Below are positions 47,557 to 59,149 of a DNA stretch of 64,000 bases, in pieces. The translations under genes and the position numbers were made by a program. The stretch's first letter is position 1. Each line of letters starts with the position of its first letter. Under the pieces are notes generated by a model. That model did no database searches. It had not been told where the DNA came from and saw only the letters and a list, made by a program, of their open reading frames with translations. Source of the stretch: an uncultured Pelagibacteraceae bacterium (GTDB lineage: Bacteria; Pseudomonadota; Alphaproteobacteria; Pelagibacterales; Pelagibacteraceae); the NCBI GenBank assembly GCA_902592985.1, contig CACJGR010000003.1:25220-89219 (forward strand). Direction: 5' to 3'.

Positions 47557-48716
47557 ATTAAAATTTTTTTTGTCTCTTTTTTTATAAGTTCTACTGATGG
47601 TTGATCAAAAGGATTAACTTTTAAAGCTCTGCTTAATAAAATTGTTTCTAAAATAAAAAAACAAAATAATTCACCCAGAGTTTGTTCATTTTTTTTTTTC
47701 ACAAAAAAACTTCTAAATGGGATTTGTTTTTTTTTAAATATTTTTTCTGTGGCTAATCTCTGTGCAAAGATTATTTCGTCAATACTTTTATTTTTTAAAT
47801 ATGAATGAGACTTTAATAAATTTGACTTATAAATTTTTTCTGATTTATGATTAAAAACATCAAAAAATGTAAAAAAATTGTTTTTTGGCCCGTCTAGATA
47901 AAATTGCATTACACTATGATTATCTCTAGGCATTTGTGAAACTATAGGAAGAATACCTTTTGATTTTTTCCCTAAACTTTCAGCTACAAGTTGTTGATAC
48001 CAATAAAAAAAACTTTGGGAATCCTCATTATAATTTAAAATTACAGAATTGGTTTTTCCTTTTTTTACACATTGTAAGATTCCTTCTACATTGCTAATTA
48101 AATTATTAATAAATTTTTTATTGTTAATTAGGTAATTAAACTGTTTAAATTTTTTTTCATTTAAACCCATAAGTTCTGCTGGCAACATTCCAACCTCTGA
48201 AAGAACCGAATAACGACCACCAATATAATTTTTGTGTTCAATTATTTCGCATTTCATTTTTTTGGCAATTTTTCTTAAATAGTTGTTTTTATTTTCTGTG
48301 ATAAAAATACAATTTTTGTTTATTTTTTGAATGTTGAAATTGGTTATTGTTTCTAATGTGTTTCCAGATTTTGAAATAATTAAATTTAAAATATTTTTTT
48401 TTTCGGATTTTTTATTAACTCCTGATTTTAGATTATTTAAAAAAATAAATTTTTTTTTTATTTTAAATTTTAAAAAATTATAAATTGCTTCTGCGCCAAG
48501 TATAGAACCACCCATTCCTATAATTCGGTAAATTGAAAATTTTTTTAGTTTAGAGATTTTTTTTAAATCAAATGAATATTTGTATTGATCTGATAAACTT
48601 AAAAGTACTTTTTCTTTCTCAAGAAAATAGTTTTTTTTAATATTATTAAAAATATTTTTTATACTATTTTTCTTTTTATATGGGAAATTATTAAAATTAA
48701 TATTTTTAGTTAACAT
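47553..48716 (-). CDS. pgi: Glucose-6-phosphate isomerase, short form
   Basis: 387 residues, well short of the 540-550 of E. coli-type enzymes. The sugar-isomerase motifs are kept: IIGMGGSILGAEAIYNF, LIISKSGNTLETI, GGRYSVLSEVGMLPAELMG, DNHSVMQFY, and the end ALKVNPFDQPSVELIKK with the catalytic Lys. The N-terminal extension is missing. Its stop lies within the rsmD end; its start touches the lipoprotein gene. Confidence 0.92.
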   Translation of the reverse strand: MLTKNINFNNFPYKKKNSIKNIFNNIKKNYFLEKEKVLLSLSDQYKYSFDLKKISKLKKFSIYRIIGMGGSILGAEAIYNFLKFKIKKKFIFLNNLKSGVNKKSEKKNILNLIISKSGNTLETITNFNIQKINKNCIFITENKNNYLRKIAKKMKCEIIEHKNYIGGRYSVLSEVGMLPAELMGLNEKKFKQFNYLINNKKFINNLISNVEGILQCVKKGKTNSVILNYNEDSQSFFYWYQQLVAESLGKKSKGILPIVSQMPRDNHSVMQFYLDGPKNNFFTFFDVFNHKSEKIYKSNLLKSHSYLKNKSIDEIIFAQRLATEKIFKKKQIPFRSFFVKKKNEQTLGELFCFFILETILLSRALKVNPFDQPSVELIKKETKKILI

Positions 48717-49036
48717 TAATTTTCTTTAATTTTTTTTAAAACAAAACTTTCTATAGAATTTAAATCAGATGTATCACTTGTGTTTTCTGTATTATTTTCC
48801 ACCCCAAATAATTTTTCAATATCATCTTCAATTTGAACTTCAGTTACTTTAGTTGATTCGTCAAAAGGCACCGGCAAATCTGTAAAATCTGGAGGTAATA
48901 CCAGTGGGTTTTTTTTTTGAACTAAAAATTCATCACTATTTTCTTGTTTGACTCCGCTTACAGCATTTTTAAGCGATTGGCATGAAGTTGCCATTAACAT
49001 CATTAATAAAATTAAAAATATATTATTTTTTTTCAT
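48716..49036 (-). CDS. DUF3035 lipoprotein (possible BamF)
   Basis: 106 residues. A signal peptide ends in the lipobox MATSC, then VQKKNPLVLPPDFTDLPVPF, the proline-rich DUF3035 motif. DUF3035 is restricted largely to Alphaproteobacteria; I recall it being linked to BamF of the outer-membrane beta-barrel machine, which I cannot verify here. It is cotranscribed with lspA (four-base overlap), the peptidase that would process it. Confidence 0.82.
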   Translation of the reverse strand: MKKNNIFLILLMMLMATSCQSLKNAVSGVKQENSDEFLVQKKNPLVLPPDFTDLPVPFDESTKVTEVQIEDDIEKLFGVENNTENTSDTSDLNSIESFVLKKIKEN

Positions 49037-49524
49037 TTCTTAGATGTTTTATTAAAAATAAATTCAGCAATAATAAGGCATATCACACCTACAGATATAA
49101 ATACATCGGCAACATTAAAAATAAACCAATGAAAATCATTAATATGGAAGTCTATAAAGTCTGGGACTGCTGAATAATATATTCTATCAAAAAGATTTCC
49201 TGATGATCCTCCTAAGATACAAGTTAAAAAATAAGCCTTAATATCATTTGATTTTATTATCATGATTAAAATAACTAAATTTATAATAATTATTAAAATG
49301 GTAATAATATTATAAACAGAATTTTGTTCAAAAGAGAATAATCCAAAAGCTACACCTTTGTTCCAAATTAAATATAATTTTAGAAAAGAAAAAATATATA
49401 TATCTACCTCATTATTTATTTCTACAAAGTTAAGAATATAAATTTTTGATATTCTATCTAAAATAAAAATAAAGATAACAATTGCTGAGTATAAAAAAAA
49501 TTTTTTAAAATTAATTTTTAACAT
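49033..49524 (-). CDS. lspA: Lipoprotein signal peptidase (signal peptidase II)
   Basis: 163 residues with four helices. The two catalytic aspartates lie in GGSSGNLFDRIYYSAVPDFID and FNVADVFISVGVI. It cleaves prolipoproteins after Lgt has acted. Gene order ileS-lspA-DUF3035 lipoprotein is common in Alphaproteobacteria. Confidence 0.96.
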   Translation of the reverse strand: MLKINFKKFFLYSAIVIFIFILDRISKIYILNFVEINNEVDIYIFSFLKLYLIWNKGVAFGLFSFEQNSVYNIITILIIIINLVILIMIIKSNDIKAYFLTCILGGSSGNLFDRIYYSAVPDFIDFHINDFHWFIFNVADVFISVGVICLIIAEFIFNKTSKK

Positions 49525-49535
49525 TTAATTTTAAA

Positions 49536-52256
49536 TTAAACTGAATGTCTTTCGCATTGATTTTTACTAATTTTCCAACATACTGGACATTTTTGTCCTT
49601 CAGCTTTTATTGTTTTAACAACAACTTCGTCTGATTTACTTTTTTCAATTTTTGCATCAGATGTTATGCATAACTCAGAAAAATCTACACCTTCAGTAAG
49701 TTTAATCATTTTTTCATTCAAGTTTATTACTAAATTTGCTTCTAAACTTGAACCTATTTCTTTAGCTGCTCTTTTAAGTTCAATGCTGCTATTGCATATT
49801 TCTCTTATCTTAATCAATTCATTCCATTTGTTTTTTAAATCTTTATTATTCCATTTAGAAGGAATACTTGAAAAATTTTCAAGATGGATACTTTTATTAA
49901 TATTAACTTTTAATAATGAATAAATTTCTTCTGTAGTAAAAGATAATATTGGTGCAAACCATTTCAATAGAATTTCAATAAGAACATTTAAAAATACTAT
50001 AGTAGATTTTCTTTTTGTACTATCAAGCACATCACAATATAAAGTATCTTTTCTTATATCAAAATAAAATGCTGACAAATCTACTGTGCAAAAATTTAAT
50101 AAATCTTTGTACAAAGTGTGAAAATTATAAGATTTAAAATTTTTTTCAAAATTTATGTTAAGATTATATATTTTGTGCAGCATAAATTGCTCTAATTCTG
50201 GTAGTTTGCCAATATCTATCTTGTCAAAATCTATTTTTTCAAATTTGTCATTTAAATTTCCAAGAATATATCTAAATGTATTTCGTATTTTTCTATATGA
50301 CTCTGCATGTTGTTCTAGAATTAAGTAATCTATTCTTAAATCTTCTGCATAGTCAGATGCAGCTACCCAAATTCTTAAAATATCAGCTCCGTATTTTTTT
50401 AATATATCTTCTGGTGATATGATATTGCCTAGTGATTTTGACATTTTCAAACCTTTTCCATCAACTACAAATCCATGTGATAAAATTGAATCAAATGGAG
50501 CTCTTCCTCTAGTTCCACACGACTCTAATAAAGAAGAATGAAACCATCCTCGATGTTGATCTGATCCTTCAAGATACATAGAGGCTGGCCATTTTAAATC
50601 TTTTCTTTTTTCAAGAACATAAGCATGAGTTGAACCACTATCAAACCACACTTCTACAATATCGCTCATTTTTTCGTAGTCTTCACTTTTATATTTTTTT
50701 CCTAAAAACTTTTGCGTATCATTTGTAAACCAACAATCAGCTCCTTCTTTCTCAAAAATATTTGCAATATTTTCAGTAACTTTTTCATCAAGCAAAATTT
50801 CATTTGTTTTTTTTGATATAAACACAGGAATTGGCACACCCCAAACTCTTTGTCTTGAAACACACCAGTCTGGCCTTGTTTCTATCATTGATTTTAATCT
50901 TTCTTTTCCTTTGCTGGGATAAAATTTAGTATCATCAATCGCTTTTAATGCTTTCTTTCTTAATCCATGACTTTCCATTGAAATAAACCACTGGGGAGTA
51001 GCTCTGTGAACAAGAGGTGCTTTTGAACGCCAAGAATGAGGATATTGATGAACTAACTCTCCGCTAACTAATAAATTTTTTTGCACTTTTAATTTTTCAA
51101 TAATTATTTTATTGGCTTTAAAAATATGAACACCTTCAAATAAAGGAACATTTTTAGTATACTTTCCATCATCATCTACTGTTTCTAATGCTTTAATTCC
51201 ATTTTTTAAACACAAGTTAAAATCATCAGGACCATGACTAGGGGCACAATGTACTATACCAGAGCCTTGATCTGTTGTTACAAAACTTGCTTCCAACATT
51301 GGAATATCATAATTAAAACCAATTTCAGAAAACGGATGTTTGCAAATAGTTCCTTTAAAATCTTTACCAGAAAATTCTAAAATTTTTTTAAATTTTTTTA
51401 TTTTACATTCTTCTAAAACTATTTTTAATAAATCTTCTGCTAATACAATTTGTCTTCCATTAAAATCTGAATCATCTTCAATTTTTATAATTAAATATTT
51501 CAGCCTTTCATTATAAGCTAGTGCTTTATTTGCAGGAATTGTCCAAGGCGTAGTAGTCCAGATTATAATTTCGCTATTATTTAATTTTTCAATTTTAGAT
51601 TTTTTTACTTTAAATGATGTGTAGATTGTATCTGATTTATGATCCAAATATTCAACTTCAGCATCTGCTAAAGCTGTTTTTTCAACTGTTGACCATAAAA
51701 CTGGTTTATATCCTCGATATAAACTTCCTTCTTTTAAAAATTTTCCAAGTTCTCTAACAATTTGAGCTTCAGCATCAAAAGTCATAGTGGAATAATAATT
51801 TTCCCAATCTCCGATAACGCCTAATCTTTTGAATTGCTTTTTATGAACTTCAATCCATCCACTGGCAAATTCTCTACATTCCTTTCTAAATTCATTTACA
51901 GAAATTTCATTTTTATTTTTTTTATTTTTTTTATACTGCTCTTCAATTTTCCACTCAATAGGCAAACCATGACAATCCCATCCGGGAACATAAACAGAAT
52001 CTTTTCCACTCATTTGATGAAATTTTACCACTAAATCTTTAAGAATTTTATTGAGAGCTGTGCCCATGTGTATATTTCCATTTGCATAAGGTGGTCCATC
52101 ATGAAGTACAAATTTTTCTTTGCCTTTGCTTCTTGTTCTTAAATTATTATATAAATCAATTTTATTCCAAAAATCTACAATCTCTGGTTCTTTATTTGGT
52201 AAATTAGCCTTCATTGAAAATTTTGTTTTCGGTAAGTTAATATCGTCTTTGCCCAT
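49536..52256 (-). CDS. ileS: Isoleucine-tRNA ligase
   Basis: 906 residues. The HIGH signature is in PPYANGNIHMGTALNKILK, the KMSKS loop in GKGLKMSKSLGN, and the editing-domain pattern TTPWTIPANKALA. The C-terminal zinc finger CPVCWKISKNQCERH marks the eubacterial type 1 enzyme, whose finger is needed for activity in E. coli. It lies three bases after ribF. Confidence 0.97.
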   Translation of the reverse strand: MGKDDINLPKTKFSMKANLPNKEPEIVDFWNKIDLYNNLRTRSKGKEKFVLHDGPPYANGNIHMGTALNKILKDLVVKFHQMSGKDSVYVPGWDCHGLPIEWKIEEQYKKNKKNKNEISVNEFRKECREFASGWIEVHKKQFKRLGVIGDWENYYSTMTFDAEAQIVRELGKFLKEGSLYRGYKPVLWSTVEKTALADAEVEYLDHKSDTIYTSFKVKKSKIEKLNNSEIIIWTTTPWTIPANKALAYNERLKYLIIKIEDDSDFNGRQIVLAEDLLKIVLEECKIKKFKKILEFSGKDFKGTICKHPFSEIGFNYDIPMLEASFVTTDQGSGIVHCAPSHGPDDFNLCLKNGIKALETVDDDGKYTKNVPLFEGVHIFKANKIIIEKLKVQKNLLVSGELVHQYPHSWRSKAPLVHRATPQWFISMESHGLRKKALKAIDDTKFYPSKGKERLKSMIETRPDWCVSRQRVWGVPIPVFISKKTNEILLDEKVTENIANIFEKEGADCWFTNDTQKFLGKKYKSEDYEKMSDIVEVWFDSGSTHAYVLEKRKDLKWPASMYLEGSDQHRGWFHSSLLESCGTRGRAPFDSILSHGFVVDGKGLKMSKSLGNIISPEDILKKYGADILRIWVAASDYAEDLRIDYLILEQHAESYRKIRNTFRYILGNLNDKFEKIDFDKIDIGKLPELEQFMLHKIYNLNINFEKNFKSYNFHTLYKDLLNFCTVDLSAFYFDIRKDTLYCDVLDSTKRKSTIVFLNVLIEILLKWFAPILSFTTEEIYSLLKVNINKSIHLENFSSIPSKWNNKDLKNKWNELIKIREICNSSIELKRAAKEIGSSLEANLVINLNEKMIKLTEGVDFSELCITSDAKIEKSKSDEVVVKTIKAEGQKCPVCWKISKNQCERHSV

Positions 52257-52259
52257 AAA

Positions 52260-53192
52260 TTAATTTAATTTTTTTGCTAATTTTAAATCAGAGTTAATTT
52301 GTTTTTTTAATTGATTAATATTTTTAAATTTTCTTTCTTTTCTTATAAAATTTATAAACTCAATAGTTAAGTGCTTATTGTAAAGATTTCCTGAAAAATT
52401 GAAAATATATACCTCTAAAAGTATTTTTTTTTGATTAAAAGTCGGTCGATAGCCTATATTAGCTATTCCTTTTAAAATTTTTGCATTATTTTTTTGATAA
52501 ATTTTAACTGCATAGACTCCAAGCTTAGGAATAACATAATCTTTAATATCCATGTTACATGTTGGGAATCCAATTTTTTTACCCATTTGTCTTCCCTTTT
52601 CTACTTTACTTTCGATGCTCCATTTTCTTGAAAGAAGTTGATTTGCATATTCTAATTTGCCGTTAGATAAAAGATCTCTAATTAGTGTGGAAGAAATTAC
52701 TTTTTTTTTTAATACTAAAGGTTTAGGTTTTTTAATTTTAAAATTGAATTCTTTTTCATTTTTTATTAATTGTCTTACATTGCCTTCTCTTTTATGGCCA
52801 AATCTAAAATTATCACTTACAAATATATATTTAGCTTTTAAACTTTTATATAAAATATCTCTAATAAATCGATAAGATTTAATTTTCGAAAATTTTTTAT
52901 CAAATTTTTTAATAATAACAAAATCAATACCTAGTTTTTTTAGAAATTTTTTCTTTTGATTTAAATTAGAAATTCTAAAATTTTTTATATTTTTGTTAAA
53001 GTACATTTTGGGAACTGGCTCAAAAGTTACAATGCCAATTTTTAATTTAAATTTTTTTTTATAATTATTTGCAGACTTAAATAATTTTTGATGACCTAAA
53101 TGAAGTCCATCAAAATTACCAATTAATAATATTGAACGCTTATGAATTTTTGAAATTTTAAAATTATTGTAAAATTTTATTTTATTCACCAT
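52260..53192 (-). CDS. ribF: Bifunctional riboflavin kinase / FAD synthetase
   Basis: 310 residues. The N-terminal nucleotidyltransferase has LLIGNFDGLHLGHQKLF and later SSTLIRDLLSNG; the C-terminal flavokinase has GRQMGKKIGFPTCNMDI and the pair around GIANIGYRPTF. It makes FMN and FAD. It overlaps the upstream HAD gene by seven bases. The ribF-ileS-lspA order is widespread in bacteria. Confidence 0.96.
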   Translation of the reverse strand: MVNKIKFYNNFKISKIHKRSILLIGNFDGLHLGHQKLFKSANNYKKKFKLKIGIVTFEPVPKMYFNKNIKNFRISNLNQKKKFLKKLGIDFVIIKKFDKKFSKIKSYRFIRDILYKSLKAKYIFVSDNFRFGHKREGNVRQLIKNEKEFNFKIKKPKPLVLKKKVISSTLIRDLLSNGKLEYANQLLSRKWSIESKVEKGRQMGKKIGFPTCNMDIKDYVIPKLGVYAVKIYQKNNAKILKGIANIGYRPTFNQKKILLEVYIFNFSGNLYNKHLTIEFINFIRKERKFKNINQLKKQINSDLKLAKKLN

Positions 53193-54004
53193 TTTAATTC
53201 ACTTTGCATAAAGTTTATGACAACTTTATAATTTTTAGAAACTTTATCTATTCCTTCCTTTTTAATTTCTTCTTTATGAATACCATTTGCAATTATCATA
53301 GAATCATAGTTCATGTTGTTGGCGCCTTTTATGTCTGTATTTAAATTATCTCCAATAGCTAATATTTTTTTATTATTATTATCTATTGATTGGTTATAAA
53401 CTTCTGGAAAAGGTTTACCAAAGTAAACTACTTGTCCTCCCATTTTTTTAAAAACCATTGCAACAGAGCCGGCGCAAAATTCTCTTTTTTCTCCTCTATC
53501 AACTACTAGATCGGGATTAGTGCAAATCATTTTTTTTGAGATAAAGTTACTAAGCAATTCTTTATAATAATTTAAATCTTGATCATATTTGTCAAACAAA
53601 CCTGTACATAAAAAGTAGCTACATTCATTAATATTTTCTTTTTTGTTTTCTTTAAAATTAAAAAATAAATCAAAGTCTCTCGGTGGTCCAATATGATAGA
53701 ATGTATCATTTAAATGATTTTTTTTTAAATAATTTAAAGCTGCCTCACCTGAAGTATAAACTTTTTCTAAAATATTTTTATCCATACCCATTTTTTCTAA
53801 AAATATTTTTACAGTATTATTTGGGCGAGGTGCATTAGTAAGAAGCACATAATTCTTTTTTGCATTACTGATTTCAATCAATGTCTTAATTGCATCTTCG
53901 TAAAGTCTAATCCCGTTATGAATTACTCCCCATAAATCTATAAAAAAAAAATCATAATTTCCTACAATAGATCTCAACCCTATATTATCTAAATTCTTAG
54001 TCAT
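53186..54004 (-). CDS. HAD-IIA phosphatase-like protein (TIGR01459 type)
   Basis: 272 residues from the ATG at 54004; a TTG at 54007 would add only one residue. The HAD nucleophile is in FFIDLWGVIHNGIRLYEDAI, motif II LLTNAPRP, and the final acids in ILAIGDNLNTDIKGANN. It belongs with alphaproteobacterial class IIA HAD proteins near NagD/pyridoxal phosphatase. It precedes ribF in Alphaproteobacteria, suggesting perhaps flavin-phosphate chemistry, but the substrate is not known. Confidence 0.88.
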   Translation of the reverse strand: MTKNLDNIGLRSIVGNYDFFFIDLWGVIHNGIRLYEDAIKTLIEISNAKKNYVLLTNAPRPNNTVKIFLEKMGMDKNILEKVYTSGEAALNYLKKNHLNDTFYHIGPPRDFDLFFNFKENKKENINECSYFLCTGLFDKYDQDLNYYKELLSNFISKKMICTNPDLVVDRGEKREFCAGSVAMVFKKMGGQVVYFGKPFPEVYNQSIDNNNKKILAIGDNLNTDIKGANNMNYDSMIIANGIHKEEIKKEGIDKVSKNYKVVINFMQSELKW

Positions 54005-54074
54005 CAAATGAGATATAACCCAAAAAAGCTACAATTTCTCTCGTTTTTTGAACTACATATTTTTGCTTGAGTGA

Positions 54075-54103
54075 CTTGAAATAGCAAAGACTGGTGGCTA
54101 TAT
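54075..54103 (+). promoter_or_regulatory. Heat-shock (RpoH-type) promoter of groESL
   Basis: CTTGAA (54075-54080) and CTATAT (54098-54103) are separated by 17 bases, matching the alphaproteobacterial sigma-32 pattern CTTGA-N17/18-CyTATnT. It lies 25 bases before the groES ATG. I found no CIRCE inverted repeat (TTAGCACTC-N9-GAGTGCTAA) in this region, so HrcA control is not indicated. Confidence 0.72.
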
Positions 54104-54128
54104 GACTCGCATACTAATAGGAGAATTT

Positions 54129-56107
<1,979 letters not shown>

Positions 56108-56157
56108 TTTCTTGCCAAACAGAGAATATTCTAAATACATACGCTAAACAAAATTAG

Positions 56158-56189
56158 AACCTCCGGAACGAAAGTTTTGGAGGTTTTTT
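56158..56189 (+). terminator. Rho-independent terminator after groEL
   Basis: A 12-base stem, AACCTCCGGAAC with GTTTTGGAGGTT (two G-U pairs), closed by a GAAA tetraloop at 56170-56173, leads into a run of T ending at 56189. This is the best intrinsic terminator seen in the window. The rest of the 161-base gap to the next gene is plain AT-rich sequence in which I see nothing else. Confidence 0.92.
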
Positions 56190-56268
56190 ATTTGTATTAT
56201 AAATATATTTTTAATAATCATAAATAACTATTATAATATAATTCACTTTTCTGAACAAAAAATTAATA

Positions 56269-56922
56269 TTAGGTCTTAGAAAATATCTTGCCTACAAAAA
56301 ATAATCCTAAAGCAACAGCAGGTCCTATGCCAAAAGCAAATAATAAAGTTCCTATCCCAACAGTTCCTCCCAAATACCATCCAATACTAACAACTGTGAT
56401 TTCTAAAAAAGCTCTTATTGCAGCAATTGGAAAATTTGTTTTTCTTTGTATTCCAGTCATGAGACCATCTCTTGGTCCTGGTCCTAAATTAGCAACTAAA
56501 TAAAAACCACTTCCTAATCCAACTGTCAAAACTGCAAAAAAGGCTAAGAACAATTGAGAAATATAATTTTGTGGGGTGGCTATTAAAGCTATTGAAACAT
56601 CTATCATGACAGCAACTATTAACGCATTAAGCAAAGTTCCAATTCCTGGCTTTTGATTTAAAAATAACCATAAAAATAAAACTCCTAAGCTTATAAAAAA
56701 TGTAATTGTTCCAATTGAAAAATCTACATTTAAAGAAATGCCCTCTGCAAGAACAGTCCAAGGTGAAGCTCCAGTAAATGAAACTATCAATAATCCTTCG
56801 CCTAATCCAAATAATGTTAATCCAAAGCATAAAAAAAGAAAAGTAGAAATCTTTGGTTTAAGGTTCATGGGCTTTTTTGAGCTCCATGAAACTTTGGGAA
56901 TATTCTTAATTGTTAAAAACAT
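56269..56922 (-). CDS. YczE/YitT-like membrane protein
   Basis: 217 residues (199 from an internal ATG at 56868) with about six helices. Segments FSIGTITFFISLGVLFLW, PGIGTLLNALIVAVMIDV and VANLGPGPRDGLMTGI resemble the BCR/YitT-YczE family, with a repeated GxGT and GPRDG pattern. Function unknown in the family; some members influence secretion or export. It stands alone, convergent with groEL. Confidence 0.78.
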   Translation of the reverse strand: MFLTIKNIPKVSWSSKKPMNLKPKISTFLFLCFGLTLFGLGEGLLIVSFTGASPWTVLAEGISLNVDFSIGTITFFISLGVLFLWLFLNQKPGIGTLLNALIVAVMIDVSIALIATPQNYISQLFLAFFAVLTVGLGSGFYLVANLGPGPRDGLMTGIQRKTNFPIAAIRAFLEITVVSIGWYLGGTVGIGTLLFAFGIGPAVALGLFFVGKIFSKT

Positions 56923-57001
56923 ATTTATTTACTCGTACTTACAATTTACCTGGTTATTTTTCCATAAAATATTAATAATCTATTAATTAAATAATTTTAA
57001 A

Positions 57002-58441
57002 ATGACCCAAATTAAAAATGTAAATTTTTTAATAATTTTAGCAGTATGTTTTTCTTTAGTATTTGGAATTTTAATTAGATCATACAACATTAACTATGAA
57101 GACTTTTGGTTTGATGAAATTTTGGGCTTTTGGATAGCTGATCCTTATATTTCGATTGGTGAAAGTATAGATAGACATAATAGTATAGAACAAATTCCGT
57201 TTTTTTTTAGTTTATTGCTTAAATTTATTCACTTAATTTTTGGTTATGAAACTTACGTAGGCAGATACTTATCTCTATTTTTTAGTATTTTAAGTATATT
57301 TTCAATTGTTTACCTCTCTTTAATAATTAAAAGAAATAACTCTTATATTCTATCACTATTTCTTGTTAGCACTAATGTATTTCTAATAATTTACTCTCAG
57401 GAACTTCGAGCATATTCATTAGTTTTTTTTCTATCCACATTGAATCTAATTTTTTTTTTTAAAATGATTAATTTAAAAAATAATAAAAAAGTTACTTTTA
57501 TAATTTTTACTTTTTTACAAATTTTAATGATCCTAAGTCACCCATTCACCTTAATAATTTTTTTTTCAATTGTATTATTTTTAGTTTTTGAATATTTAAA
57601 ATTTAATAAAAAATTTAATGAGTTAAACTATTCAATGTTAATAACTTTAATATTTATAATATTTTATTATTTTTTTTATTTTTCTAATACAAATACGTAT
57701 CCATCTTGGATTGAACAACCGGAACTTAAATTTTATACTAATTTTTATTTTTCTAAATTTTTTGGATCAAGACTTGTTGGTTTAATTTATTTAATAATTT
57801 TGCTATATTTAATAATTATCTTTTTTAAAAAATTTATTAAAAATTCAGATAACATAAATATTTTACTAGCAATTATTATTTTATCCTATTTTCTGCCATT
57901 AACTTATGGTTATCTTTTTAGTCCTATTTTATTTCCTAAATATATAATTTTTGTACTAGCTCCGATAATTACATTAATGTCTTATTTAATATTTGAAATT
58001 AATAATAAAAAATTAAAAAAATTTTTGATTTCTACCTTAGTGATTTTTACACTTGGGAACCAATTCACTGAAACTAATATTAAACAATTTTTTAACGAAA
58101 GATCATTTCATAAACCTCAATTTACGTTAACATTTAAAGAAATACAAAAATCTGAAGAAAAATATTTTACTTTTGATCTTAATTTTGCTCCAAATGCTAA
58201 AAATAGTGCATCTAAAGCCTTAAAAAACTATTCCCTTAAATTAATAAAAAAAAATAATTTAAATATAGATTTTATGTACAATGAAGATTTTATTAACTCA
58301 AATACCAATAAAATTTGGTTAATTTGTTTGCCTGATGTGATGATTTCTAAATGCAGTCATCCTGGAAAAAAATTTAACGTAATTATTTTAAAAGAATTAA
58401 ATTTTGTTGGTATAAATTTACGACTGGTAAATAAAATTTAA
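57002..58441 (+). CDS. Membrane glycosyltransferase, PMT/ArnT-like (GT39/GT83 type)
   Basis: 479 residues with about ten helices. The first periplasmic loop carries NYEDFWFDEILGFW, whose acidic residues match the catalytic D/E of lipid-linked-sugar-dependent C-type glycosyltransferases. QELRAYSLVFFL and the helices after it fit too. It may decorate the envelope or a lipid; the substrate is not predictable. No other glycan genes adjoin it. Confidence 0.8.
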   Translation: MTQIKNVNFLIILAVCFSLVFGILIRSYNINYEDFWFDEILGFWIADPYISIGESIDRHNSIEQIPFFFSLLLKFIHLIFGYETYVGRYLSLFFSILSIFSIVYLSLIIKRNNSYILSLFLVSTNVFLIIYSQELRAYSLVFFLSTLNLIFFFKMINLKNNKKVTFIIFTFLQILMILSHPFTLIIFFSIVLFLVFEYLKFNKKFNELNYSMLITLIFIIFYYFFYFSNTNTYPSWIEQPELKFYTNFYFSKFFGSRLVGLIYLIILLYLIIIFFKKFIKNSDNINILLAIIILSYFLPLTYGYLFSPILFPKYIIFVLAPIITLMSYLIFEINNKKLKKFLISTLVIFTLGNQFTETNIKQFFNERSFHKPQFTLTFKEIQKSEEKYFTFDLNFAPNAKNSASKALKNYSLKLIKKNNLNIDFMYNEDFINSNTNKIWLICLPDVMISKCSHPGKKFNVIILKELNFVGINLRLVNKI

Positions 58442-58465
58442 ACTTATTTTATAATTAAAATTTAT

Positions 58466-59146
58466 ATGAAAAAATATATATACATTTTGCTTTTATTTCT
58501 TTTGTCATTTCAAACTCAATCACATACATCTGATTATAAAAATATATCAAAAATTGAAATGGAAATTTTCAGAAACAATAAGTCTATCGGTTATAGTAAT
58601 TATTATTTTGAACATGAAGATGATTCTATGACAGTAAAAAACTACACTCAGTTTAAAGTTAAATTATTAGGTGCAGATATTTTTTCTATTTCAAGTAAAG
58701 CCATAGAAAAATATGAAGATAACAAATTGGTTTTTTTTAAATCAAATACATTTCAAAATAGCAAAGAAAAATTTGTAAATCTAAAATATGATGAAAAGTT
58801 AAATAAATTTATAATAGAAGGATCTTCTTTTAAGGGTGAGGCAAATACAAATAATGTTATTGGAAACTGGTGGAACAATAAAATATTAGTTGCAAATAGC
58901 CAAATAAGTCCTCTTTCAGGAAGTGTAAAAGAACAGACCGTAAATTTGTTAAGAAAAGAAATAATTGAACTTTATGGTAAAAGCTATGAAGTTTTGCATT
59001 ACAAACTTAAATCAAAAAATGAAAATTTGCCAAAAAATAAAAAACTTAACTTTGATATTTGGCTAGATCCACAAAAGAGTTTGATAGTTAAGATTGCTTA
59101 TGAAAGAATGGGTAAGTGGGAATATAGATTAAAAAATTTTGAATAA
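58466..59146 (+). CDS. Exported DUF6134-like protein
   Basis: 226 residues with a signal peptide (YIYILLLFLLSFQTQS). The body is beta-rich: NNKSIGYSNYYFEHEDDSMTV, LGADIFSISSKAIEKYEDNKLVFF and a C-terminal WLDPQKSLIVKIAYERMGKWEYRL, in the style of DUF6134/DUF3108-type periplasmic proteins. It probably sits in the periplasm. The function is unknown. It is three bases from the next gene. Confidence 0.75.
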   Translation: MKKYIYILLLFLLSFQTQSHTSDYKNISKIEMEIFRNNKSIGYSNYYFEHEDDSMTVKNYTQFKVKLLGADIFSISSKAIEKYEDNKLVFFKSNTFQNSKEKFVNLKYDEKLNKFIIEGSSFKGEANTNNVIGNWWNNKILVANSQISPLSGSVKEQTVNLLRKEIIELYGKSYEVLHYKLKSKNENLPKNKKLNFDIWLDPQKSLIVKIAYERMGKWEYRLKNFE

Positions 59147-59149
59147 CTA

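Noticed and set aside
54102-54128. Longer GroES starting at 54102
   Set aside because: It would begin inside the -10 box of the promoter, and the ATG at 54129 has a correctly spaced Shine-Dalgarno sequence and the normal GroES start.
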